Assembly: GCF_954871325.1 (NCBI RefSeq)
Contig: NC_088775.1
Location: 30,419,561-30,483,560, forward strand
Source of the DNA: Gordionus sp. m RMFG-2023
Taxonomy: Eukaryota; Nematomorpha; Gordioida; Chordodea; Parachordodidae
Reading direction: 5' to 3'
Length of the DNA stretch: 64,000 bases
Part shown: positions 46,450 to 56,951 of the stretch, in pieces
How the letters are laid out: every line of letters starts with the position of its first letter
How positions within the stretch are numbered: the stretch's first letter is position 1
Translations under genes and position numbers: made by a program
Notes under the pieces: model-generated
Database searches by the model: none
What the model was told of the DNA's origin: nothing
The model's input: only the letters and a program-made list of their open reading frames with translations

Positions 46450-47150
46450 AATTTTAAAATTATACGATGGCGCGTATTAGGAGGAACCTGTCAACCAACA
46501 TTATGCTGACTCAATTCTGTAAATACACTCTGGTTTTTGCCAAATTCACTGAGGAATTATCAGATCAGAAAGCTGCCATGCAATTCATTGGTAATGCCAA
46601 ATCTGCCATATTTACCATTATATATGGTTAGCTATGTCTTTGGATATTTCATATCTGGAGAAAATTTTTTTAATAGTTTATTGAAATGACATTAATTTTG
46701 TTGAAATAGGGGAGGATCAAGGGAAATGTTTTAATATCTCCTTATTAGATGCATCTGTTAGAATTGCATATGTTTGCACATCTTTCAAAACGTCAAGAAT
46801 TGACCTTCTGGATTTATATCCTAAAACATTGATGATAGCCTTGCTCATTTGTGTTCTACAAAGTATACTTTTCATTTATATTAGTCGTTAAATATTATGG
46901 GGAAAAATTCTACGAACATTGTGATGTTAAGTAGCTCTCTGAATGTTGTACTGCAAGATAGGTATTTACCATTTCCGCAACTGTAGTTGCATCTGTATTA
47001 TTTCTTATTTTTAAAGAATATTTTTGTTTTGCAATAGATGTTGATAGACTGCCCTGTACTGATTTATGCTTTAAAGATTTTTGATGCCTCAAAATATCAT
47101 ATTCCCTTCCCCCATTGTATTAACTAAATACTGTAGAACAACTTCCCCGC
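46450..47150 (-). pseudogene. Second hAT transposase N-terminal half, opposite strand
   Basis: Minus strand: RHQKSLKHKSVQGSLSTSIA, TVAEMVNTYLAVQHSESYLT (47092-46910; typical BED-to-RNase-H linker of hAT), then out of frame pieces that match the plus-strand copy (FGKNQSVFTEL near 46550 versus 44920). It is more decayed than the plus-strand copy and includes the upstream part that copy lacks. Confidence 0.75.
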
Positions 47151-47399
47151 ACTGATTATAATTATTTTTTACATTGTAAATTTAAAATTGTTTGTTTTTT
47201 TATAAAATCTTATTTATACATTAGCATAAAATATATTTTTTTTACATTGTAAAATTACAATTTTTTTATAAAATTTTATCTTGTTTACATTCTTTTGTAT
47301 TTAAAAAAGATCGTTGGTTATTATTTTTAAACAAAATTAATATATTATAATAAATCAATATGTTATTTTAATAATAAAGATAGTATTTAAGAAATTTTG

Positions 47400-47640
47400 T
47401 GTCGTACTATAATTACCTATTTTGAAAAATAGTTGCGTATTTTATTTTGGAAAATAGTTACCTATTTTATTTTGAAAAAGAGTTGGATATTTTATTTTAA
47501 AAATAGTTGGCTATTTTATTTTGAAAAATAGTTGGCTATTTTATTTTAAATAGTTGGCTATTTTATTTTGAAAAATAGTTGGCTATTTTATTTTGAAAAA
47601 TAATTACCTATTTTATTTTGGAAAATAGATTCGATTTTAT
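47400..47640 (+). repeat. Tandem repeat, ~26-bp units
   Basis: About nine copies of GTTGGCTATTTTATTTTGAA(AAATA), inside the hAT right subterminal region. Confidence 0.9.
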
Positions 47641-48134
47641 ATTTATAAAAAATAATAAGTGGATAACTAAGTCAATTCTCCTTCGGCCCGCAAATTTTTT
47701 TTTTTAGCAATTTTCATATTTTTCCCACAATTTTTATATTACTCCCACAAAATACCGAATTTCTCCCACAATTTGAGAATTTTGACATGGCAACCCTGTT
47801 TAGAATGTCACCAAAAAGTACTACCATAGTAATACCTTACTTATTCCCCAATATGTAGTAAACTATAAAGCAATATATAAATTTAAAATTAAATCTTTAT
47901 ATATCAGATTTTAGAATGTCTCCAAAAAGTACTACCATAATAATACCTTTTTAAAATACATAAATCTTTATATATCAGATTTTAGAATGTCACCAAAAAG
48001 TACTACCATAGTAATACCTTACTTATTTCCCAATATTTAGTAAACTATAAAGCAATATAAAAATTTAAATTACATAAATCTTAAGATGGCTATGAATTAG
48101 GAAATTTAGAATGATTGAGTAAAGAATAAATCTT

Positions 48135-48590
48135 ACCTTGTGCTTCAAATTTACAAACTATTACTCATTTTTTATATAAATTTTTTTATTGAATTTATGT
48201 GAAATTTATAAATTATATTGTATGTCTTATTTTAAAGGTTACCTGGGAACATTAAAGTTCTTACCTTGTGATAACTTATTCTATAAAATTGACACACAAC
48301 AATCCCTAACAAGCTTCAAATCTACAAACAATTGCTCATTTTTTATATAATTTTTTTTATTGAATTTATGTTGAAATTTATGTTGAAATTTATAAATTAT
48401 AATGTATGTTTTATTTTAAAGGTTACTTGGAAACATTAAAGATCTTACCTTGTGATGACCTATTCTTTAAAATTGACACACAACAATCCCTAGCAAGCTT
48501 CAAATTTACAAACAATTACTCATTTTTTATATAAATTTTTTTATTGAATTTGTTGAAATTTATAAATTATATCTTTTGATATTATTTTTT
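48135..48590 (+). repeat. Tandem repeat, ~170-185-bp units, three copies
   Basis: CTTCAAATTTACAAACTATT then TTTTTTATTGAATTTATG recurs at about 48146, 48316 and 48501. Non-coding inside the MULE. Confidence 0.9.
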
Positions 48591-48677
48591 TAAATAGAGT
48601 TTAAAAAATAAATTTCTCTTAATGAGCTCCCATAATGTTCTTAATTAATTTACCTAAATTAATTTAATTTTAAAAAT

Positions 48678-48860
48678 TTATGATTGGACATTTTTAATCA
48701 TTTTATAAATGATTGTATTAACTTCAATAATATATTTCAATTTTAATGAATAAAATTTACTTAATACTATATTTCGTGTATAAATTATAATACTATAATT
48801 AATTGCGTCATTTAATACTATATTTCGATTTAACCTTTCACTAGAAATGTTAAAAATCAC
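48678..48860 (-). other. A/T-rich non-coding interior of the MULE
   Basis: A 60-codon frame here (minus) has no family resemblance and its composition follows base content. Around it there is nothing else. Confidence 0.4.
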
Positions 48861-48924
48861 TTAAACTTCTTAAGTGGGGTTTATTTTATCCTTAATGCAA
48901 AATTAATAAAAATTAGATTTAAAT

Positions 48925-49250
48925 ATAAAATTAAATTTGTAGGGAAAATTCTCCTAAAAATAACTTAAATATTTTACCACAAAAAAAATTAAATTTGTAT
49001 ACAAAATCTCCTAAAAATAACTTAAATATTTTACCACAAAAAAAATTAAATTTGTAGGCAAAATTCACCTAAAATATGCGGAATTAATAATTCCTATATT
49101 TTACCACAAAAAAATTAAATTTGTAGGAAAAATTCTCCAAAAAATAACTTAAATATTTTACCACAAAAAAAATTAAATTTGTATGCAAAATTCTCCTAAA
49201 TATAACTTAAATATGCGCAACTAATAATTCCTTTTACCATAAAAAATTTA
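48925..49250 (+). repeat. Tandem repeat, ~60-bp units, about five copies
   Basis: AATTAAATTTGTAGGCAAAA then TTCTCCTAAAAATAACTTAA and ATTTTACCACAAAAAAA recur. A run of about 17 C follows at 49302-49318. Confidence 0.9.
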
Positions 49251-49727
49251 TAGGCAAAAATAAAAAATTTAAAAAAAAACCATAAAAAAAATAAAAATAA
49301 TATCCCCCCCCCCCCCCCGACAGTGTTAACACTTTATTAAAACTTATTTGGTGGCAAATTTTTTTATTTAAAAAAATGATATTCATGTTATATACTAAAT
49401 TTTTTATATAGTCATTTTTGAGTTGATGATTTAAAAAAAAGAGGATTAATTCAGATTTTAAAAAAATCTCCAAATTTATTTTTAGAATGTAAAAATTGTA
49501 TTAGCAATACAAATTAATCAAAGTAAAATAATAATTGGGATGATTATATGGTGTTGTAATGAAATGTATATAAAAATGGTATGATTAAAAAAGATATCTT
49601 TGTAGTCTATATATCTATTTATAATATGTTAAAATAGGATAAATAAAAAAAAATATGCATAAAAACAAGACAAATACAATCAACTAAAATACTTTTGGTA
49701 AAAAATTTAAAATATCAACATTTGTAG

Positions 49728-50590
49728 TTAATCTTCAAAATCAATAACATTTACAAAATGGGATTCAGAATTGTTAATATAAATGTTTTGGTCAAATTTT
49801 TTTATATTTCCATCATCATATTTAAATGGTGGATACATTTGCCAGCAAAATGTAGCTCCATACCTAGCATACACCAATATCGGGGTATTGAGAAGTGTGG
49901 CAACACTTCGCAATTCAATATCCGTTGCCCATTCACCATTCTTACTTGCCTTTTCTATTATATACTGTTGCACATCATCTTCACACGTATTTTGACCTTG
50001 AGTATAATCTAATATATTTTTTATCATTATTTTTTGCAGCATCAGCAAGACCATATGTGATCTAATCAAACCATAGGAGTCCTGTTTTCCTGTTATCACC
50101 ATACTTATACATCTAATTATTTTTTAAAAAATTTAATTAAGTTACTGTTTCTAAAAACCTATCAATGTTTTTAAAAATAATATTATGAATTAATATAGGA
50201 TATAATCATAAAATTTAAGGTAAAGAAAGAAACAAAATCATATTCTATGTATATTAGTAAAAAAAATACAACCAAAATTATTTTTAAATTTTTAAATTAC
50301 CGGTAAAAACAATTCCCATCTAGCTCAATTATTTCCAATCGTGATGGAGCAGTTAGCACCCTTCCTATATTTTGAGAGACTTTCTTTTTTGCTGACGCTA
50401 AATTTAAGCGAGTAGCATGATATTTCCTCCAAATATTGGTAGTTGGATTATAAAAATGTTCAAATGTATGTTGAATGATTTTAACGAGTGGGTCATCTAT
50501 GGCTTTAAATATATAAAAAAATTAAATTGATCATGATATTTAAGAATTACAATTAACTGTATATAATTATAAAATTACAATTTTTGAACT
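49728..50590 (-). pseudogene. OTU-like cysteine protease domain of the MULE
   Basis: Exon about 50590-50302 (minus): IIQHTFEHFYNPTTNIWRKY, SRLEIIELDGNCFYR with the presumptive catalytic Cys at 50309-50311 (D-G-N-C), then an intron (donor GTAATT, acceptor ATAAG near 50104), exon to 49728: VITGKQDSYGLIRSHMVLLM, WATDIELRSVATLLNTPILV, then ESHFVNVID with the catalytic His at 49758-49760. GDGNC...R.H......W....E....A.......I.V and SHF are the OTU hallmarks. OTU domains are a known C-terminal addition in a lineage of animal and plant MULEs. The exon around 50570 is partly degenerate. The function in the element is unknown. Confidence 0.8.
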
Positions 50591-51542
50591 TTGAGTCTGA
50601 GTATACAAAGTCTACTAAGTCCACTTGAAGATCCTTCAAAATGTGTAAAGAAGATTTATTATAATCTAAAAAAGTTTAAAAATTTGTCTTTATCAACAAT
50701 TTACCATTGGTATCAACTATTTTTGGGTCAACAAAGTTTTGGGAATCAAGGTCTTGTTGAAATTTTAACTTTTTATCTATATGATTTTCTTTGGATTTGT
50801 ATGCCTTTTTTATATAATATACTATTAATAATAAATAAAGTCAATGTATTTTTTTGTGAATCCAATATTGTAAATCCTAATGGTCTCCCGCTTTTATTTA
50901 ATTTCTTAGGTAATTGAATTTCTTTATGATATAATTTACACATTCATTTTCTTGACTATTATAAACATCTTTTTTTTAAAAAATTGGGACATTATTTTTA
51001 TTTTACTGTATATTAGGATCCACGTTTGGGTGTGTAAGATCCTCATTTAATACATTTGCTATACTATCATTGGAGAATATCTGACCATTATTTTCATTTG
51101 AGCTTGTATTGAAATTATTTGAGGAAATAATTGGTAATATGCCTTTCATAGCAAAATCATGTAGTTTGTCAAAAGCCTGAGCAAACTCATGTTTCAAATT
51201 AGGTGGTAATAATGATATGGTGTGAAAAAGCATATTTCAATTTTTAAAATAATTATAGGATAAAATTTGGTCATTAAAAAGGGTTTTTTTGTATTTAATT
51301 TCCTTTTTGTTATTTAATATATTTATATTATATTTATTGATAAATATCGATGGATTTTTAAAATAATTTTTGTGCCACTTTTGATGACATAATTTTTTAT
51401 CGTAAGGATCACTATTATTTTTTTTCCTTTCCATAAATACATGTCTGCATGGTAATTGCATATTTAAAAAAAAAGGGGCAATCACAATAAAACATATTTG
51501 ATTGGCAAACAAGATTGCAGTTATCACCAACATTATATTCAT
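50591..51542 (-). pseudogene. MULE linker and SWIM zinc finger
   Basis: Minus strand: a SWIM-type finger readable as YCDCPF then LNMQLPCRHVFMER (C-x-C-x8-C-x-H) at about 51475-51425, broken by one extra base in a run of nine A (T on the coding strand) at 51466-51474. Then HQKWHKNYFKNPS, a 76-codon frame 51233-51003 (SLLPPNLKHEFAQAFDKLHD) and LPKKLNKSGRPLG near 50905-50870, the AT-hook-like piece common between transposase and OTU domain. Several frame changes. Confidence 0.7.
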
Positions 51543-51651
51543 ATTTTAACTCTTTGTATGCATATTCTGTTAACAATTTTCTATAATTAGCCAATGTTTG
51601 ATCTTCCTCATTTATAAATTAGATTTTAATTTTTTTCATTAAATTATCATG

Positions 51652-52640
51652 TTACCTTTCAGCACTTAACATTTTAATTGACATAATTAAATCAGTAAAC
51701 ATATTTGGAAGGGTAGAGTATTTGGTTATGTTAATTTTTAAATATTTGTTAATGCTCTCTACCCTGTTATTTGTATATTGTTTAAAGTTTAAATGATATC
51801 TTTTCCAAGCATCGGACCATTCATATCTGATATGATGCCAGCCAGAAAAATAGTTATTTAATGATTCTAAATTTAAATTAGTTAATTTGTGATAATTTTC
51901 AAAATATATGTCAGAAAACTGTGCATCTAGCATGCTATACAACAGATGCTTCACATTATTAATCATATCATTCGGAATATTCCTTTTTTTGTGAGTAACT
52001 TCCCTATCCCAAGCTCTGGTTACATGTTTCCTACATAATTCCAATTGAACATGAGGGAATGCCCCAATGTAAGCTTTTCTCCCAGCACAATCTTTATCAC
52101 TAACAATGACCTTTATATCTGTCCAAGCTGAATTCAGTTTTTTAAAAATTTGAAGCATTTGTGATGTAACATCAAATGACTCCGATTTGACAATCCATAC
52201 ACATATAATATGTGATCTATTATTTCCATCAATTGATACCAAAATATACACAGGCATATGCCTATTATTTAATCGATATGTTGCATCCACACATATTACT
52301 TCAGGATATTTTGAAAAAATATACTGCATTTGATGAGTTTGATAATATATACCAATTGGATTCCCCATCTACAGTATATAATTCCATATTAGCATCATTA
52401 TCTTCTTTAACTTTATCTATCATTGTAATTAAATCATTATCATAAGTTTTTTTTGTATTTTTGTCTATATTATGCAAATCTCTTAGGGTTATAAACTTTC
52501 CTTCAGAAAATAGTGTATTTTTTATTTTGGATTATAGCTTCAACTACAAATTTATACTGTGCTTCATTAAGCTTTCTTTGTCTGGGTAATGATTGGTATA
52601 AATTTTCACTAAAATTAATCAAAAAATGCATTTTTCATTT
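51652..52640 (-). pseudogene. MULE transposase (DDE) domain
   Basis: From an acceptor near 52613: LYQSLPRQRKLNEAQYKFVV, LRDLHNIDKNTK, then the intact frame 52368-51652: EVICVDATYRLNNRHMPVYI (first Asp), IKVIVSDKDCAGRKAYIGAF (second Asp), ELCRKHVTRAWDRE (CxxH) and NNRVESINKYLKINI (Glu). All key residues of the MULE/Mutator transposase are visible. A frameshift near 52365 separates the two parts. Confidence 0.9.
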
Positions 52641-52770
52641 GTTTTAAAAACATTATTTCATACTTTTATCTTATATATATTCTATCAAAATTTAATAAAT
52701 TAACCCTATAAGCCTATCCAGTATCCATATCACTAAGTTAAATTATATATTTATCTTAATAATTTCAAGA

Positions 52771-53091
52771 TTATGTGCCTTTACCATGGGGATGATTGTG
52801 ATTTTCATGCATATCCTTGACAAATAATTTGTTTTTCATGAATGTAATTTGCAAATGGAATTGACATCCTTGTTTTATAGACATGTAATTGCGTAGACCT
52901 GTGGATTTTGTATTGTACTTTCCACCAAATATACAAAGAAATTTTATGCTTTTATATCTAAATTTTTCAAAAAGAGGTGATTTTAAAATTTTTGAATCTG
53001 ATATATAAAGATTTATGAAATTTAAATTTTCATATTGCTTTATAGCATCTTGTAAATCTTTATAGGATAAAAATATATCTCCTTCTTTCAT
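52771..53091 (-). CDS. MULE N-terminal DNA-binding exon (FAR1/WRKY-GCM1-like)
   Basis: ATG at 53089-53091, 106 codons to a stop at 52771. FLCIFGGKYNTKSTGLRNYM, GCQFHLQITFMKNKL and DMHENHNHPHG give the C-x...C-x..H-x-H zinc-binding layout of FAR1-type fingers. The start Met sits at the inner edge of the right TIR, so the TIR would act as promoter. The stop lies near the expected intron donor. Confidence 0.75.
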   Translation of the reverse strand: MKEGDIFLSYKDLQDAIKQYENLNFINLYISDSKILKSPLFEKFRYKSIKFLCIFGGKYNTKSTGLRNYMSIKQGCQFHLQITFMKNKLFVKDMHENHNHPHGKGT

Positions 53092-53433
53092 ATTTAAGGT
53101 ATTACTATGGTAGTACTTTTTGGTGACATTCTAAAATCTGATATATAAAGATTTATGTATTTTAAAAAGGTATTACTATGGTAATACTTTTTGGTGACAT
53201 TCTAAAATCTGATATATAAAGATTTATGTATATAAATTTTTATATTGCTTTATAGTTTATTAAATTTCGTCCACGATATTATTTATACATCCATTTTATT
53301 ATAAATACAAATTTTATATGATTCGTTAAATTTTCATAACTTTTTGATCGATTCGGGAAATGCGTATAAATAAGAAAAAATATAACTTTTATTTCTTGCT
53401 AATACGCCATTTGGCGTAAGTCTATCATCTCCC
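53070..53433. repeat. Right terminal inverted repeat of the MULE
   Basis: Inverse of 43932 onward; includes two copies of the block GGTATTACTATGGTA(A/G)TACTT...ATATATAAAGATTTATGTAT. Confidence 0.9.
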
Positions 53434-55300
53434 TCATCATGACATTCCTGTGGTAATCTCGAGAGACAATCAGGAACAACATTAAATTTACCGGCTTTAT
53501 ACTTTATATTAAAATTATATCCTCCTAATGTTATATTCCACTTCTGGAGTCTTAAGGACATGGTACTATTATCCTTAAGACCCTTGGTAAAGATGTGAAC
53601 TAGAGGTTTATGGTCAGTAATAATTGTAAATTTTGTGCCAATTACATATTCCTGGAACCTCTTTATAGCGAACATAATAGCGAGAGCCTCACGCTCAATA
53701 TTGGTATAGTTCATTTCGGATTTTAATAAAGTTCTCGACGCGAAAGCTATAGGTTTTTCTTTACTATCTTTTTCAGTATGAAATAATACAGCTCTTAAAC
53801 CACATTTAGATGCGTCAGTGGCTATCCCTATAGGTAATTCAGGGTTAAAATATGTCAAAGCAGGAGGAAGACTAATCAACTTCTTAAGATTATTAAAACT
53901 TTTAGAGTGTTCCTAAGTTCCAAGCCCATTTTTCTTTGTTGACAATTTTATATAGAGGATCGGCTATTTCTGCAAAATTGTTCAAAAATTTTCTATAGTA
54001 GCCAGCCATTCCCAGAAATGTTGATAATTCAGCAGCTGATTTTGGTTCTGGCATATTAATTATTGCTTCAATTTTGTCGTGATTAGCATGAATCCCCTCG
54101 GCGTCAATATCATGACCCAGGAACCTCACTTTGTTTTTGAAGAACTCACTTTTGTTGAAGTTAGGTATTAGCCCAAACGATGATATTCTATCAAACACTT
54201 TTTTTATGTTATTAAGGTGAGCATCATCGTTTTTCCCAGTTATAAGTAAATCATCAATATAAAATATGGCGTCATCCATGACACCGAAGATTTGATCCAT
54301 GATCTGTTGGAAGATTGCAGATGAGGTCTTTAGCCCAAAAGGAAGTCTAGTAAATTGGTAATATCCCTTGTGCGTTGATATAGTTAAAATATTTCTGCAA
54401 CTTTTATCAATCGGGACCTGTAAAAAAGCATTTTTAAAGTCAATCTTCGTAAATTTCTTTCCTTCTGAAAGTTTAGCTATTAGATCATTGATTAGTGGTA
54501 GAGGGTATCTGAAATCTTCTAGAGCTGGGTTTACAGTGTCCGTAAAATCAGCACAAAGCCTAATGCTCCCATCATCTTTGTAGACAGCGGTAACAGGACT
54601 TGCCCATCGGACATCATTCACCGGCTCAATAATTTTATCATGTATCCATTTTTTAAGTTCATTGCTTACAAAATTAATTTTTGAATAAAGAATACGTCTA
54701 GGCGGTATTATTTTAGGTTGGTCATTTTTTAAATGTAACTTGACACTTGCTTTGTTGATTGGCCCATTAGTCAATTTGGATTCACACTCTTTAATCAATT
54801 TTTTTATTTCATCTTCATAATTAGTGTCAACATTTGCTATAAATTTATTTAAAATATTTTTGAAAGCGTTGATCCATGTACGTCCCAACAAGGCATTTTT
54901 TCTTGATTCAACAACTACCGCTTGTAAATATTTTGAGATACCTTCATAAGTCACTTTAACTTGTGTAATGCCGATGATCTTGATTAAATTTCCGCCATAA
55001 GCGGTAAGTTGTAACTCGGATTTATTAACATCTCTAATACCAAGTTTTTTAGCCAGACCATGAGGTATAATAGTATGTTTGTAGCCTGTGTCGACTTGCA
55101 TACTCATAACAATATCGTTCACTTTTAAAGTAGTCATAAATGCATTATCTTTGTCATTAAGCATGTCCGCAGATAATTTATTAACATTGAAATCGTTATC
55201 ATCTTTGTTCTTTGTAGAGTCGACTTTCTCTTCAATAATTTCTTCAATATTCATATGATTGTATTTGCTTTCTATTATTGTCGTCGCTACCTCTCTAATT
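53434..55300 (-). pseudogene. gypsy pol: protease, reverse transcriptase, RNase H
   Basis: From about 55260 down: KVNDIVMSMQVDTGYKHTII (DTG protease), ALLGRTWINAF, SIRLCADFTDTVNPALEDFR, KFTKIDFKNAFLQVPIDKSC (RT motif A), FGLKTSSAIFQQIMDQIF, AIFYIDDLLITG (YIDD), VRFLGHDIDAEGIHANHDKI and LGMAGYYRKFL; the frame ends at 53902. After a one-step frameshift the RNase H frame 53879-53334 reads IGIATDASKCGLRAVLFHTE (first Asp), EREALAIMFAIKRFQEYV (Glu), FTIITDHKPLVHIF (Asp) and VVPDCLSRLPQECHDE, where the MULE cuts in; residues beyond are MULE sequence. The first ~150 codons of the long frame (55710-55260) are a shadow of the N-rich gag tail. Confidence 0.93.
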
Positions 55301-56237
55301 ATTTGAATTGTTGTTATATTGTATTTGCTTTCTCTGATTATTGTCGCTACCTCTATAATTATTTGAATTGTTGTTATAAGATTGGTAAATGTTACGATTT
55401 CCGTCACCATATTGGATCTGTTTTCTTTGATTATTATCATGCCATGTATTATTTCTACCATATTTAGATTGATTATTATTGTTATAGCGATAATTGTTGT
55501 AGTTACAGTTATTATAATTATCTTGGTATCTCGAATTATTATTACCGTAATTCCTATCATAGTATCTAAAATTATAGTTATAATTCCTATCTCTATTATC
55601 ATAATTATTTCTAAAATTATTTCTAAAATTATTATCAGGTCTAAAATAATCATTATTGTCATTTCTATTTCTACTGTTAAGGTTTTTATCTTTATCAGAC
55701 TTTTTATCATTATTCATATAACTTATATTATCAATATCTGATTTATCATTAATACTATCTAATCTAATTCCTAGCTCCACCATTTCATTTAAGGTTAAAT
55801 TAATATTTTTACAAAATTTATATTTTATTTTGTCATTTAAGGTAGACGTACGTAATTTTTCTTTTAATCTATTGTCGTCTGAAAAGTTACATTTTTAATG
55901 CAGTTTTGATACTCTTATGTACCATTGCATGTAATTCTCACTCGAACTCTGCTGTAATAAGTTTTGAATTTATTTATTAAAATATTTTTATCTTGTACAG
56001 GTAAAAGGTAAGTTAATTTCTTAATCACTATCTTAAGACCTAATATATCGGTATCAGAGCAAATTGATTTAATATTATCAAACACATCATCAGATAAATT
56101 ATTAAGTAAAGTATTTATTTTAATAGAGTCCGGTAATGTGCTGGTCGAAAAATACTTAATATTCTGTCTAAGTAAATGTCAGTGAGTGGTCCAACCAATT
56201 TTAGAATTTTGTATATTAATTCTGGTTTAGTTTCCAT
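55295..56237 (-). pseudogene. gypsy gag, broken
   Basis: ATG at 56235-56237 gives METKPELIYKILKLVGPLTD; after frameshifts DSIKINTLLNNLSDDVFDNI and VIKKLTYLLPVQDKN follow, then the intact frame 55783-55295, dominated by Asn, Arg and Tyr (many RN, NN, NY steps). Such N/R/Y-rich tails replace zinc knuckles as the RNA-binding part in some gypsy gags; no CCHC knuckle is seen. It overlaps pol in another frame near 55295, suggesting that pol was expressed by frameshifting. Confidence 0.7.
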
Positions 56238-56286
56238 TATTTATTAATGATTTTTATAATATTTCATATATAATAATAATGACACT

Positions 56287-56517
56287 TTATATTTTTGTAA
56301 AAATACACCGGAGTCGAATAAACTCCGAATCGTTATAAACGTAAAATTTTCCATTAAGTTGTTCAAAATATTTAATCATTTCCTTGAGACTAACAAATTC
56401 AAAAATAACATCATCACTGCCGGGTTCTCTTGAATAATGTATGTCACAATCGTAAGTCAATTCAAAAAGTATATCGTAAATTGATATATCCCAAGTAATA
56501 AGTTTAAAGGAAAACAT
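56287..56517 (-). CDS. Small frame between 5' LTR and gag of gypsy
   Basis: 76 codons, ATG at 56515-56517: FELTYDCDIHYSREPGSDDV, IFEFVSLKEMIKYFEQLNGK and FIRLRCIFTKI. Composition is protein-like and unusually balanced for the region. It ends 50 bp before the gag ATG. It could be an N-terminal gag module or an extra small protein. No homologue recognised. Confidence 0.45.
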   Translation of the reverse strand: MFSFKLITWDISIYDILFELTYDCDIHYSREPGSDDVIFEFVSLKEMIKYFEQLNGKFYVYNDSEFIRLRCIFTKI

Positions 56518-56709
56518 AGTGAGAATAATTTTAAAATGATTTTTACCTTTTTTTTTTATAGAATTTATTTGTTTCGTTTATTTTTATTATTCATATTTTT
56601 ATATATAACATCTCACCATAAAAATGGAAAGAGAAAAAAAATTTTTTTTTAAATTAAAAAAAATTGCATGGTAGCGAGTCTTTTTTGCCAACCTCACATC
56701 GAGGCAACA

Positions 56710-56946
56710 TGAAGAGAAAACGAAAAATATATTTTTTTATTATTAAAAAATGTTCATCCATTTACTATATATATATTTTTTTACAAAGAATAATATTTGA
56801 CTAAAATAAAAATATAATCTTAAAATAAACTAAAATATAATTTACGACTAAAATAAAGGTTACCATTTGAAAACTAAAATAAAGGTCTAAAATTATATTA
56901 TTCAGAAATGTTACAATTTGTAAAACTAAAATTATATTATTCAACA
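56710..56946 (-). repeat. 5' LTR of the gypsy element
   Basis: 237 bp, pairs with 40821-41065. Directly downstream on the minus strand is GTTGCCTCGATGTGAGGTTG; no standard TGG-starting primer-binding site adjoins the LTR, though TGGCAAAAAAGACTCG begins about 20 bp in. Confidence 0.9.
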
Positions 56947-56951
56947 TTAAG

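Larger units (their letters stand above)
44167..47798 (+). mobile_element. hAT element, 3.63 kb, in the MULE left TIR
   Basis: Perfect 15-bp TIRs CAGGGTTGCCATGTC / GACATGGCAACCCTG and an 8-bp TSD TTTAGAAT (44159-44166 and 47799-47806). Both subterminal regions hold clusters of CTCCCACAATTTT on the same strand. Coding regions: transposase on the plus strand (44500-46049) and a second, diverged N-terminal half on the minus strand (47150-46450), pointing toward it. A ~26-bp tandem repeat fills 47400-47635. Confidence 0.97.
43932..53433 (-). mobile_element. OTU-domain Mutator-like element (MULE) inserted in gypsy
   Basis: TIRs begin GGGAGATGATAGACTTACGC (43932 inward; inverse ending 53433) and extend about 230 bp into a block repeated in tandem (GTACTACCATAGTAATACCTT with ATATATCAGATTTTAGAATG). 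The 9-bp TSD TCATCATGA (43923-43931 and 53434-53442) is the Mutator signature. Genes run on the minus strand: FAR1-like DNA-binding exon, MULE DDE domain, SWIM finger, then an OTU protease-like domain. The left TIR is split by the hAT at 44167-47798, so the original length was about 5.86 kb. Removing the MULE and one TSD copy gives an uninterrupted gypsy frame ...PQECHDEAVEN. Confidence 0.95.
40821..56946 (-). mobile_element. Ty3/gypsy LTR retrotransposon, carrying nested inserts
   Basis: Two LTRs, 40821-41065 and 56710-56946, share TGAAGAGAAAACGAAA...ATTCAACA and differ by small indels. A 5-bp TSD TTAAG flanks them (40816-40820 and 56947-56951). The element is on the minus strand: gag 56237-55295, protease-RT-RNase H 55300-53434, integrase 43931-42672. 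A polypurine tract AAGAAGGAGAA abuts the 3' LTR (complement of 41066-41076). Inserts: an hAT element at 41370-42531 and an OTU-MULE at 43932-53433, itself carrying an hAT. Without them the element is about 5.4 kb, a normal gypsy size. It has a frameshift near 53905 and others in gag and integrase. Confidence 0.95.

Noticed and set aside
49234-49473. 79-codon minus frame with GGGGG
   Set aside because: It translates a poly-C run and A-rich tandem repeats in the MULE interior.
53902-55710. First ~150 residues of the 602-codon gypsy pol frame as real protein
   Set aside because: This Ile/Met/Thr-rich stretch is the alternate frame of the Asn-rich gag tail; real pol starts near the protease.
55382-55741. 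119-codon Ile-rich plus-strand frame
   Set aside because: Antisense shadow of the same Asn-rich gag repeat.
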